Shown here piece by piece: positions 41,227 through 52,355 of a stretch of DNA of 64,000 nt (position 1 is its first letter; each line of letters opens with the position of its first letter). The position numbers and the translations under genes were made by a program. This stretch comes from Branchipolynoe longqiensis. Taxonomy: Eukaryota; Annelida; Polychaeta; Phyllodocida; Polynoidae. The notes beneath the pieces were generated by a model. The model had not been told where the DNA came from and ran no database searches. It saw only the letters and a program-made list of their open reading frames with translations. The stretch covers positions 3,585,291-3,649,290 of the forward strand of contig CM059194.1 in the NCBI GenBank assembly GCA_030323885.1, read 5' to 3'.

Positions 41227-41836
41227 CCACTAGATGGAAATATTCACCTCTATCCAGAGTAGGGCTGACTACCAAACAAGTGTAGATCTGAGCAAAAACT
41301 GCCTTGGTATGAATCAACTATCAACTATGCAGGCCTTGGTTCCAGTGTACAATGTTGATCTATATTGGCGTACAGTGGATGAACCCAGGGAGAATGTAAA
41401 AACACCCAACAAAATGGCAGCCACTGGATACTCTCTATTTGACTCTTAAAGTGTATTAACCGACATCATTTAATAGATTTAGGACTTCGTACGTGGCAGG
41501 CTATGATAGATAAGTATCTGAACAATATATTTAGCCACGTAGATTGGGAAATACTGTGGATAGGTCTATATCCATAACCCATCATTCTGACACTTGTTCT
41601 ATAGGGTTGCTTAGCAGCTCTGTTACAGAGACCGTGCTCTGAGTGTAACTACATGGCAACCAAGTAAATTTCGTAGACAAAACCAAATTGAGAGGTTCAA
41701 TTATCATCTGCAGTCTCAGCACTGGCCTCTAATGGGAGATGTACAGTCGTGATGCGAGGGTCAGTGAGGAAAACGCAGCAAGGTGGCACCACAAGGGGAG
41801 ATAGAAAACCTCACCTCTAGTTGATTGGAGGAGTGG
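41227..41836. other. No recognisable gene
   Basis: Unique-looking; a 71-codon frame at 41234-41449 has no known motif. Confidence 0.35.
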
Positions 41837-42084
41837 GGTACCGACTTGTGACAGTGTACAGTCATGGTGACTTTATAGTGCTGCCCCAACTGGGAAACCA
41901 TGCTGCTGGCACCATGACCACATTATCCTAACACTCAGTCAACCAGTCCTTTCCCTATCCTGGCTAGGAAATGACAAATATCAATTCTAGTTATAAGTCA
42001 TTGGTTTGACTCGACCAGGAACCGAACTCCCGACCTTCCGCACGCGAGGCCGGCGCTCTACCAATTCGGGGGCGGCGCTCGGTA
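41837..42084 (-). mobile_element. SINE-A, reverse strand, with internal deletions
   Basis: Family blocks 'gtgacagtgtacagtcatgg', 'actttatagtgctgcccc', 'cattggtttgactcgacc', 'ggaaccgaactcccgacc' and 'gctctaccaattcggg'. Missing the usual 'atatcccactcagtc' and 'attaatgccgagc' segments. Confidence 0.75.
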
Positions 42085-42139
42085 CTATGCTTAGTAGTTC
42101 GGAGTGCAGTGCAGTTAATATTTCTGTGATTTTAATTTT

Positions 42140-42447
42140 TGAAGAGTTCAGGCGCAAAACCATGTAAACGCCAGTCCAAAGATTGAATTTATATAAAGGA
42201 ATTTTACCTTAAAATAAGTTCAAAGGTCGCCGTGAACATGGCCTATGCTGCCGACACGGCGTAAAGCAACCACCAATCAATCAATCAAATCAATCAATCA
42301 ATGTAAAACTTACTAATTCCACTTTTCATATGATCACATGGTTATGGAGCAATAAACAAAACAGTAAGAATATCAAAATATAAACTTTTTGAACGTTTGA
42401 TTCCGATGTTTCTCTCCATTTTTGTGATTTTGCGCCTGAACTCTTCA
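42140..42447. mobile_element. MITE-1 interrupted by a LINE-T tail
   Basis: Ends TGAAGAGTTCAGGCGCAAAA and TTTTGCGCCTGAACTCTTCA. The interior is MITE-1 except for a 76-bp insertion at 42225-42300. Confidence 0.85.
42225..42300 (+). mobile_element. LINE-T 3' tail inserted in MITE-1
   Basis: 'ggtcgccgtgaacatggcc', 'tatgctgccgacacggcg', 'taaagcaaccacc' and an AATC tandem tail. Third fragment of this tail in the window; all are about 60-76 bp. Confidence 0.65.
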
Positions 42448-42504
42448 TTTTCTAAGTTGATAGTGAATATTCAATGGGTGTTATAGATTTCACTATTGCT
42501 TTTG

Positions 42505-42922
42505 TATGTTGTTGTATTACATCCTATCAACATCTAAGGTCTTTGGTACATACTTCTGACAGTGCGGGTACATCCTTGTGACAGTGCGCACTCATGGTGA
42601 TCTTATGGTGCTGCCCCACTGGGAGACCAAGCCGCCAGCATCATCCTCCCGTCCTGATATGACCTTAGATGTTGCTAGGACGTAAAACAACAACAAACAA
42701 GCAAACAAACTGCCAAACTGACCTGATGTCCACTCAGTCACATTATCCTGACACTGAGCCAACCAGTCCTTGCCCTATCCTAATAATGTTGAGCACCTGT
42801 CTAGGAAGCGACAAATATCAATATTTAAGTCATTGGTTCGACTCGACCAGGATTCGAACCCACGATCCCACGTTCTACCAACACGGGAGACGGACGCTCT
42901 AACTCATTCAGCCATCCCGTCT
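42505..42922 (-). mobile_element. SINE-A, reverse, with a nested forward SINE-A tail
   Basis: The reverse copy opens at 'tattacatcctatcaacatc' and closes at 'actcattcagccatcccg'. At about 42648-42715 it is interrupted by a forward-strand SINE-A 3' end ('gtcctgatatgaccttagatg', 'ttgctaggacgtaaaac', CAAACAAGCAAAC). A 'gtgacagtgcg' segment near the start is duplicated. Confidence 0.65.
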
Positions 42923-43419
42923 GTTGTTCAGTATCACGTGACCCGGTCTCTAAATGAAGGGTCTGTTAATACATTAGAGAAGTGACTCCGACTGTAAGGT
43001 TGACAGTCCTGGTGGTGACATCTATCAATTTGACTCAGGCACCAATTAGAGCGGATATGGATCCCGCTTGGGCGGCTCCGATCTCACAGCGTGTAAATAA
43101 TCACGTTCTGCTGTGTTAAGCTGCGAACACACTGGACGCGTATCTCGCACGTGCGTCAAGCGTCGCGCGTGCGTAAAAAATCAAAACGTATGTAATAAAG
43201 AGAACCCGAACACACTGGCGCGTGCGTTTGTCGCGTGTGCGTCACGGATCGCTTTTGGAGCGATTATTTACGCTTGACGCGTGGTGACGCATGGCTTTTG
43301 ACCGAATTTGACCGACTTTGCCTGACTTTGCCTGACTTTGCCTGACTTTGGCTGACTTTGCCCAACTTTGCCCGACTTTGCCCGACTTTGCCTGACTTTG
43401 CCCGACTTTGCCCTATTCC

Positions 43420-44262
43420 ATTCCCTCCTCTTCCATTCCCTCCCCTTCCATTCCCTCCTCTTCCATTCCCCCTCTTCCAATCTCCTCTCTTTCATTCCCC
43501 CTCTTTCATTCCCCCTCTTTCATTCCCCCTCTTTCATTCCCCCTCTTTCATTCCCCCCTCTTCCAATCTCCTCTCTTTCATTCCCCCTCTTTCATTCCCC
43601 CTCTTTCATTCCCCCTCTTTCATTCCCCCTCTTTCATTCCCCCTCTTTCATTCCCCCTCTTCCATTCCCTCCCCTCCATACCCCCTCTTCCATTCCCCCT
43701 CTTCCATTCCCCCTCTTTCATTCCCCCTCTTCATTCCCCCTCTTTCATTCCCCCCTCTCCATCCTCCCTCTTCCATTCCCCCTCTTCCATTCCCCGTCTT
43801 TCATTCCCCCTCTTTCATTCCCCCTCTTTCATTCCCCCTCTTTCATTCCCCGTCTTTCATTCCCCCTCTTTCGTTCCATCTCTTTCATTCCCCCTCTTCC
43901 ATTCCCTCCTCTCCCATGCCCCCTCTTCCATTCCCCCTTTTCCATTCCCCCTCTTCCACCCCCCTCTTGGGGAATGAAAGAGGTGGAATGCAAGAGGAGG
44001 GGAATGCAAGAAGGGGGAATGAAAGAGGGGGAAAGCAAGAGGGGGGAACAGAAGATAGGGGAATGGAAGATGGGGAATGGAAGATGGGGAATGCAAGATG
44101 GGGAATGCAAGATGGGGAATGCAAGACGGGGAATGCAAGACGGGGAACGGAAGATGGAGAATGGGGAATGGAAGAGGAGGGACAGAAGAGGGGGAATGGA
44201 AGAGGGGGAACGCAAGATGGGGGAATGCAAGAGGGGGGAACGCAAGAGGGGGGAACGCAAGA
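43420..44262. repeat. Inverted 14-bp satellite (CATTCCCCCTCTTT / its complement)
   Basis: A pyrimidine arm of about 550 bp is followed, at 'cccctcttggggaatg' (about 43964-43976), by a purine arm of about 285 bp. The two arms could pair as a long imperfect hairpin; the pyrimidine/purine strand bias would also allow triplex formation. Confidence 0.85.
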
Positions 44263-45478
44263 GGGTCTCTGTGTGTGTCTCTATGTGTGTGTCTGTGTGT
44301 CTGTGTGTGACTCTGTCTCCGTGTGTGTCTCTATGTGTGTGTCTGTGTCTCTGTGTGTGTCTCTGTGTGTGACTCTGTGTCTCTATGTGTGTCTCTATGT
44401 GTGTGTCTGTGTCTCCGTGTCTCTGTGTGTGTCTCTGTCTGTGTCTGTGTGTGTGACTCTGTGTGTGTCTCTATATGTGTGTCTGTGTCTCTGTGTGTGT
44501 CTCTGTGTGTGACTCTGTGTCTCTGTGTGTGTCTCTATTTGTGTGTCTGTGTCTCCGTGTCTCTGTGTGTGTCTCTGTCTGTGTCTCTGTGTGTGTGACT
44601 CTGTGTCTCTGTGTGTGTCTCTATATGTGTGTCTGTGTCTCTGTGTGTGTCTCTGTGTGTGTCTCTGTGTGTGACTATGTGTCTGTGTGTGTCTCTATGT
44701 GTGTGTCTGTGTCTCTGTGTGTGTCTCTGTCTGTGTCTGTGTGTGTGACTCTGTGTGTGTCTCTATGTATGTGTCTGTGTCTCTGACAAAGAGACACACA
44801 CAGACACATATACACACACAGAGACACACACACACAGATACACACACAGAGACACAACACAAAGACACACACAGACACACACACAGAGACACATATACAC
44901 ACACAGAGACACACACAGAGACACACACAGAGACACAACACAGAGACACACACAGAGAGACACACACAGAGACACACACAGAGAGACACACACAGACACA
45001 GAGACACGCACAGAGACACACACACACAGACACACACAGACACAGAGACACACACAGACACACATAGACACACACACATACAGAGATACACACAGACACA
45101 CACACAGCAACAAAGACACAGAGACAAAACACAGAGACACAACACAGAGACACACACACAGAGACACACACACAGAGACACACACACAGACACACACGGT
45201 GACACACACACACAGACACACACACAGACACAGAGACACACACACACAGACACAGGGACACACACACATACACACACAGAGACACACACACACAGACACA
45301 CACACAGACACACACACATAGACACAGAGATACAGACACACACAGCAACAGAGACACAAAGACACAGACACACAGAGACACAACACAGAGACACACACAC
45401 AGAGACACACACACAGAGACACACAGAGAGACACACACACAGACACAGAGACACACACACAGACACACATAGAAACAC
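44263..45478. repeat. Inverted TCTCTGTGTG / CACACAGAGA satellite
   Basis: A TG/TCTC arm of about 520 bp meets an AC/AGAG arm of about 690 bp at 'gtctctgacaaagagac' (about 44778-44794), giving a huge imperfect palindrome. All open frames in it are artefacts. Confidence 0.88.
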
Positions 45479-45634
45479 AGAAATGAGAAATATGAAGAAT
45501 GAGACGGTGCAAACATGAGAAATATGACGCGTGGCAGACGCGTCCAGTGTGTTCGCTATTTACGCGTGAGAACCGCATGACGCACGCTTGTACTTTACGC
45601 ACGCCCGACGCACGCGTCCTGTCTGTCCGCGCCT

Positions 45635-46400
45635 TTAAGCTGCGAACACACTGGACGCGTATCTCGCGCGTGCGTCAAGCGTCGCGCGTGCGTAAAAAAT
45701 CAAAACGTATGTAATAAAGAGAACCCGAACACACTGGCGCGTGCGTTTGTCGCGCGTGCGTCACGGATCGCTTTTGGAGCGATTATTTACGCTTGACGCG
45801 TGGTGACGCGTGGCTTTTGACCGAATTTGACCGACTTTGCCTGACTTTGCCTGACTTTGCCTGACTTTGGCTGACTTTGCCCAACTTTGCCCGACTTTGC
45901 CCGACTTTGCCTGACTTTGCCCGACTTTGCCCTATTCCATTCCCTCCTCTTCCATTCCCTCCCCTTCCATTCCCTCCCCTTCCATTCCCTCCTCTTCCAT
46001 TCCCCCTCTTCCAATCTCCTCTCTTTCATTCCCCCTCTTTCATTCCCCCTCTTCCAATCCCCCCTCTTCCATTCCCCCTCTTCCATTCCCCTCTTCCATC
46101 ACCCCTCTTCAACCTCTTTCATTCCCCCTCTTTCATTCCCCCTCTTTCCTTCCCCCTCTTTCCTTCCCCCTCTTTCCTTCCCCCTCTTTCATTCCCCCTC
46201 TTTCATTCCCCCTCTTTCATTCCCCCTCTTCCATTCCCTCCTCTTCCATTCCCTCCTCTCCCATGCCCCCTCTTTCATTCCCCCTCTTTCATTCCCTCCT
46301 CTCCCATGCCCCCTCTTCCATTCCCCCTCTTTCATTCCCCCTCTTACATTCCCCCTCTTTCATTCCCCCTCTTTCATTCCCCCTCTTTCATTCCCCCTCT
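45635..46400. mobile_element. TIR element V5, unit 2 (cut by the gap)
   Basis: Repeats 43116 onward. The first roughly 190 bp differ only at three positions, and the CTGACTTTGC and first pyrimidine repeats are the same apart from one extra 15-bp repeat unit; then the array diverges in unit number and meets the N run. Confidence 0.8.
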
Positions 46401-46900
46401 NNNNNNNNNNNNNNNNNNNNNNNNNNNNNNNNNNNNNNNNNNNNNNNNNNNNNNNNNNNNNNNNNNNNNNNNNNNNNNNNNNNNNNNNNNNNNNNNNNNN
46501 NNNNNNNNNNNNNNNNNNNNNNNNNNNNNNNNNNNNNNNNNNNNNNNNNNNNNNNNNNNNNNNNNNNNNNNNNNNNNNNNNNNNNNNNNNNNNNNNNNNN
46601 NNNNNNNNNNNNNNNNNNNNNNNNNNNNNNNNNNNNNNNNNNNNNNNNNNNNNNNNNNNNNNNNNNNNNNNNNNNNNNNNNNNNNNNNNNNNNNNNNNNN
46701 NNNNNNNNNNNNNNNNNNNNNNNNNNNNNNNNNNNNNNNNNNNNNNNNNNNNNNNNNNNNNNNNNNNNNNNNNNNNNNNNNNNNNNNNNNNNNNNNNNNN
46801 NNNNNNNNNNNNNNNNNNNNNNNNNNNNNNNNNNNNNNNNNNNNNNNNNNNNNNNNNNNNNNNNNNNNNNNNNNNNNNNNNNNNNNNNNNNNNNNNNNNN
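46401..46900. other. Assembly gap (500 N)
   Basis: 500 N joining V5 unit 2 to the 50-bp satellite; a placeholder length. Confidence 1.
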
Positions 46901-49900
46901 CAGCTTTAAGTTACTAAAGCGCTATTTATACTGTGTTTCATCAGTCTATGCAGCTTTAAGTTACTAAAGCACTATTTATACCGTGTTTCATCAGTCTATG
47001 CAGCTTTAAGTTACTAAAGCGCTATTTATACTGTGTTTCATCAGTCTATGCAGCTTTGAGTTACTAAAGCGCTATTTATACTGTGTTTCATCAGTCTATG
47101 CAGCTTTAAGTTACTAAAGCGCTATTTATACTGTGTTTCATCAGTCTATGCAGCTTTAAGTTACTAAAGCACTATTTATACTGTGTTTCATCAGTCTATG
47201 CAGCTTTAAGTTACTAAAGCGCTATTTATACCGTGTTTCATCAGTCTATGCAGCTTTAAGTTACTAAAGCGCTATTTATACCGTGTTTCATCAGTCTATG
47301 CAGCTTTAAGTTACTAAAGCGCTATTTATACCGTGTTTCATCAGTCTATGCAGCTTTAAGTTACTAAAGCGCTATTTATACTGTGTGTCATCAGTCTATG
47401 CAGCTTTAAGTTACTAAAGCGCTATTTATACTGTGTTTCATCAGTCTATGCAGCTTTAAGTTACTAAAGCGCTATTTATACTGTGTTTCATCAGTCTATG
47501 CAGCTTTAAGTTACTAAAGCGCTATTTATACTGTGTTTCATCAGTCTATGCAGCTTTGAGTTACTAAAGCGCTATTTATACCGTGTTTCATCAGTCTATG
47601 CAGCTTTGAGTTACTAAAGCGCTATTTATACTGTGTTTCATCAGTCTATGCAGCTTTAAGTTACTAAAGCGCTATTTATACTGTGTTTCATCAGTCTATG
47701 CAGCTTTAAGTTACTAAAGCGCTATTTATACTGTGTTTCATCAGTCTATGCAGCTTTGAGTTACTAAAGCGCTATTTATACCGTGTTTCATCAGTCTATG
47801 CAGCTTTAAGTTACTAAAGCGCTATTTATACCGTGTTTCATCAGTCTATGCAGCTTTAAGTTACTAAAGCGCTATTTATACCGTGTTTCATCAGTCTATG
47901 CAGCTTTGACTTACTAAAGCGCTATTTATACTGTGTTTCATCAGTCTATGCAGCTTTAAGTTACTAAAGCGCTATTTATACTGTGTTTCATCAGTCTATG
48001 CAGCTTTAAGTTACTAAAGCGCTATTTATACCGTGTTTCATCAGTCTATGCAGCTTTAAGTTACTAAAGCGCTATTTATACCGTGTTTCATCAGTCTATG
48101 CAGCTTTGAGTTACTAAAGCGCTATTTATACTGTGTTTCATCAGTCTATGCAGCTTTAAGTTACTAAAGCGCTATTTATACTGTGTTTCATCAGTCTATG
48201 CAGCTTTAAGTTACTAAAGCGCTATTTATACCGTGTTTCATCAGTCTATGCAGCTTTAAGTTACTAAAGCGCTATTTATACCGTGTTTCATCAGTCTATG
48301 CAGCTTTAAGTTACTAAAGCACTATTTATACCGTGTTTCATCAGTCTATGCAGCTTTAAGTTACTAAAGCACTATTTATACTGTGTTTCATCAGTCTATG
48401 CAGCTTTAAGTTACTAAAGCGCTATTTATACTGTGTTTCATCAGTCTATGCAGCTTTAAGTTACTAAAGCGCTATTTATACCGTGTTTCATCAGTCTATG
48501 CAGCTTTGAGTTACTAAAGCACTATTTATACCGTGTTTCATCAGTCTATGCAGCTTTAAGTTACTAAAGCGCTATTTATACTGTGTTTCATCAGTCTATG
48601 CAGCTTTAAGTTACTAAAGCGCTATTTATACCGTGTTTCATCAGTCTATGCAGCTTTAAGTTACTAAAGCACTATTTATACCGTGTTTCATCAGTCTATG
48701 CAGCTTTAAGTTACTAAAGCACTATTTATACCGTGTTTCATCAGTCTATGCAGCTTTAAGTTACTAAAGCGCTATTTATACTGTGTTTCATCAGTCTATG
48801 CATGTTTAAGTTACTAAAGCGCTATTTATACTGTGGTTCATCAGTCTATGCAGCTTTGAGTTACTAAAGCACTATTTATACTGTGTGTCATCAGTATATG
48901 CAGCTTTAAGTTACTAATGCGCTATTCATACCGCGTTTCATCAGTCTATGCAGCTTTGAGTTACTAAAGCGCTATTTATACTGTGTTTCATCAGTCTATG
49001 CAGCTTTGAGTTACTAAAGCGCTATTTATACTGTGTTTCATCAGTCTATGCCGCTTTAAGTTACCAAAGCGCTATTTATACCGCGTTTCATCAGTCTATG
49101 CAGCTTTGAGTTACTAACGCGCTATTTATACCGCGTTTCATCAGTCTATGCAGCTTTGAGTTACTAAAGCGCTATTTATACTGTGTTTCATCAGTCTATG
49201 CCGCTTTAAGTTACTAACGCGCTATTTATACTGTGTTTCATCAGTCTATGCAGCTTTAAGTTACTAAAGCGCTATTCATACCGTGTTTCATCAGTCTATG
49301 CAGCTTTGAGTTACTAAGGCGCTATTCATACCGTGTTTCATCAGTCTATGCAGCTTTGAGTTACTAACGCGCTATTTATACTGTGTGTCATCAGTCTATG
49401 CAGCTTTAAGTTACTAAAGCACTATTTATACTGTGTTTCATCAGTCTATGCAGCTTTAAGTTACTAAATCACTATTTATACCGTGGTTCATCAGTCTATG
49501 CAGCTTTGAGTTACTAAAGCGCTATTTATACTGTGTTTCATCAGTCTATGCAGCTTTAAGTAACTAACGCGCTATTTATACTGTGTTTCATCAGTCTATG
49601 CAGCTTTAAGTTACTAAAGCCCTATTTATACTGTGTTTCATCAGTCTATGCAACTTTAAGTTAAATAAAAGCGCTATTGTATTCCGTGTTTCATCAGTCT
49701 CTATGCAGCTTTAAGTTACTAAAGCGTAAATTTATACTGTGTTTCATCAGTTCTATGCAGCTTTTAAGTGACTTAAAGCACTATTTATACCGTGTGTCAT
49801 CAGTCTATGCCGCTCTTTCTTTAAGTTACTAGGCGGCTTTTTATACTGTGTTTACATCAATCTATTGCAACTTAAGTTGCTAAGAGCTAATTATACTGTG

Positions 49901-52355
49901 TTGTTCATAGGGTCTATGCAGCTTTAAGTTACTAAGGCCGCTATTATTTACTGTGTTTCATCGGTCTATGCAGCTTTATGTTACTAAGGCGCTTTTATAC
50001 TGTGTTTCATCAGTTCTAATGAAGCTTTTAAGTAGCTTAATGCCCTATTACCATGTGTTTCATCAGTCTATGCAGCTTTGAGTTACTACAGCGCTATTTA
50101 TACTGTGTTTTATCATTATATACAGCTTTAAGTTACTAAATCACTATTTATACTGTGTTTCATCAGTCTATGCAGCTTTAAGTTACTAAATCACTATTTA
50201 TTCTGTGTTTCATCAGTCTATGCAGCTTTAAGTTACTAAAGCACTATTTATTCTGTGTTTCATCAGCCTATGCAACTTTAAGTTACTAAATCACTATTTA
50301 TACCGTGTTTCATCAGTCTATGCAGCTTTAAGTTACTAACATGCTATTTATACCATGTTTCATCAGTCTATGCAGCTTTAAGTTACTAAATCACTATTTA
50401 TTCTGTGTTTCATCAGTCTATGCAGCTTTAAGTTACTAAAGCACTATTTATACCGTGTTTCATCAGTCTATGCAGCTTTAAGTTACTAAAGCGCTATTTA
50501 TACTGTGTTTCATCAGTCTATGCAGCTTTAAGTTACTAAAGCACTATTTATACCGTGTGTCATCAGTCTATGCCGCTTTAAGTTACTAAGGCGCTATTTA
50601 TACTGTGTTTCATCAGTCTATGCAACTTTAAGTTGCTAAAGCGCTATTTATACTGTGTTTCATCAGTCTATGCAGCTTTAAGTTACTAAGGCGCTATTTA
50701 TACTGTGTTTCATCCGTACCCGCTCCGCACTTTAACCGCGTCCACACCTCTACCCCCCGGTGACCGCCTCACTCAATCTATACTGTGTTTCATCAGTCTA
50801 TGCAGCTTTAAGTTACTAAGGCGCTATTTATACTGTGTTTCATCAGTCTTGCTGCTTATGATTTACAAAGCACTATTTATACCGGGTTTCATCAGTCTAT
50901 GGGCGCTTTAAGTACTAAGCACTTTTTATACTGTATGTTTCATCAGTCGTATCTAATGAAACTTTAGTTCCTTAGCAGCTATTTATACTGGCATCCTGAC
51001 CATTATGAGCTTTAAGTTACTAGGCGCTATTATACTGTGTTTCATCAGTCTATGCAGCTTTAAGTTACTAAAGCACTATTTATACTGTGTTTCATCAGTC
51101 TATGCAGCTTTAAGTTACTAAAGCACTATTTATACCGTGTTTCATCAGTCTATGCAGCTTTAAGTTACTAAAGCACTATTTATACTGTGTTTCATCAGTC
51201 TATGCAGCTTTAAGTTTACTAACGCACATTTTTAGATCGTGGTTCATCTGTCTATGCAGCTTTTAAGTTAATAAGCACTATTTATACTGTTGTTTCATCT
51301 GGTTCTATGCAGCTTTAAGACTAAAGCATGTATTTATACGAGTTTAATCAGTCGATGCCGCTTTAAGTTACTAAGGCAGTATTATACTGTGTTTTCATCC
51401 AGTCTATGCAACTTTAAAGTTGCTAAGCGATATTTATACTGTGTTTCTTAGTGCTTTGCAGACTTTAAGGTTACTAAGGCGCTATTTATACTGTGTGTGT
51501 TTCATCAGATTATGCAGCTAGTAAGTTACGAAGCAACTATTTTATACCGTGTTTCACGCTGGCGCCACACACGATATGGCTAAAGCAACTATCTTTTACC
51601 GTGTTTCATCAGTCTATGCAGCTTTGAGTTACTAAAGCACTATTTATACCGTGTTTCATCAGTCTATGCAGCTTTGAGTTACTAAAGCACTATTTATACC
51701 GTGTTTCATCAGTCTATGCAGCTTTAAGTTACTAAAGCACTATTTATACTGTGTTTCATCAGTCTATGCAGCTTTAAGTTACTAAAGCGCTATTTATACT
51801 GTGTTTCATCAGTCTATGCAGCTTTAAGTTACTAAATCACTATTTATACTGTGTTTCATCAGTCTATGCAGCTTCGAGTTACCAAAGCGCTATTTATACT
51901 GTGTTTCATCAGTCCATGCATCTTTAAGTTACTAAATCACTATTTATACCGTGTTTCATCAGTCTATGCAGCTTTGAGTTACTAAAGCACTATTTATACC
52001 GTGTTTCATCAGTCTATGCAGCTTTGAGTTACTAAAGCGCTATTTATACTGTGTTTCATCAGTCTATGCAGCTTTACGTTACTAAAGCGCTATTTGTTCT
52101 GTGTTTCATCAGTCTATGGAGCTTTGAGTTACTAAAGCACTATTTATACTGTGTTTCATCAGTCTATGCAGCTTTGAGTTACTAAAGCACTATTTATACT
52201 GTGTTTCATCAGTCTATGCAGCTTTAAGTTACTAAAGCACTATTTATACCGTGTTTCATCAGTATATGCAGCTTTGAGTTACTAAAGCGCTATTTATACC
52301 GTGTTTCATCAGTCTATGCAGCTTTACATGACTAAAGCGCTATTTATAACTCGCC
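46901..52355. repeat. 50-bp satellite, about 109 monomers
   Basis: Monomer starts CAGCTTTAAGTTACTAAAGC, continues GCTATTTATACTGTGTTTCA and ends TCAGTCTATG. Monomers from 46901 to about 49650 are nearly identical, with three common variants: AAG/GAG near base 8, GCGC/GCAC at about base 20, and CTGTG/CCGTG at about base 32. Degenerate stretches with many indels occur at about 49655-50060, 50830-51010 and 51205-51600. A unique 60-bp insert ('cgtacccgctccgcac...') lies at about 50713-50778. The left end is at the gap, so the array may be longer. Confidence 0.95.

Larger units (their letters stand above)
43116..45634. mobile_element. TIR element V5, unit 1: two inverted satellite pairs inside one element
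   Basis: Left end GCGAACACACTGGACGCGT (43122-43140) is inverted as ACGCGTCCAGTGTGTTCGC at 45538-45556. The subterminal region is full of GCGTGCG, GACGCA and ACGCGT. Inside, in order: CTGACTTTGC repeats (43310-43410); a CATTCCCCCTCTTT pyrimidine array (43420-43970); its inverted counterpart GGGGAATGAAAGA (43971-44262); a TCTCTGTGTG array (44263-44784); and its inverted counterpart ACACACAGAGA (44785-45478). Period to the next unit is 2519 bp. No coding capacity; long Pro/Ser/Phe and Cys/Val frames come from the repeats. Confidence 0.7.

Noticed and set aside
43358..45602. Frames of 90-384 codons in the V5 element
   Set aside because: They follow the CATTCCCC and GTGTCTCT arrays and their complements, in every frame.
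46901..52355. CRISPR array
   Set aside because: The 50-bp units are directly adjacent without unique spacers, there are no cas genes, and the context is eukaryotic.
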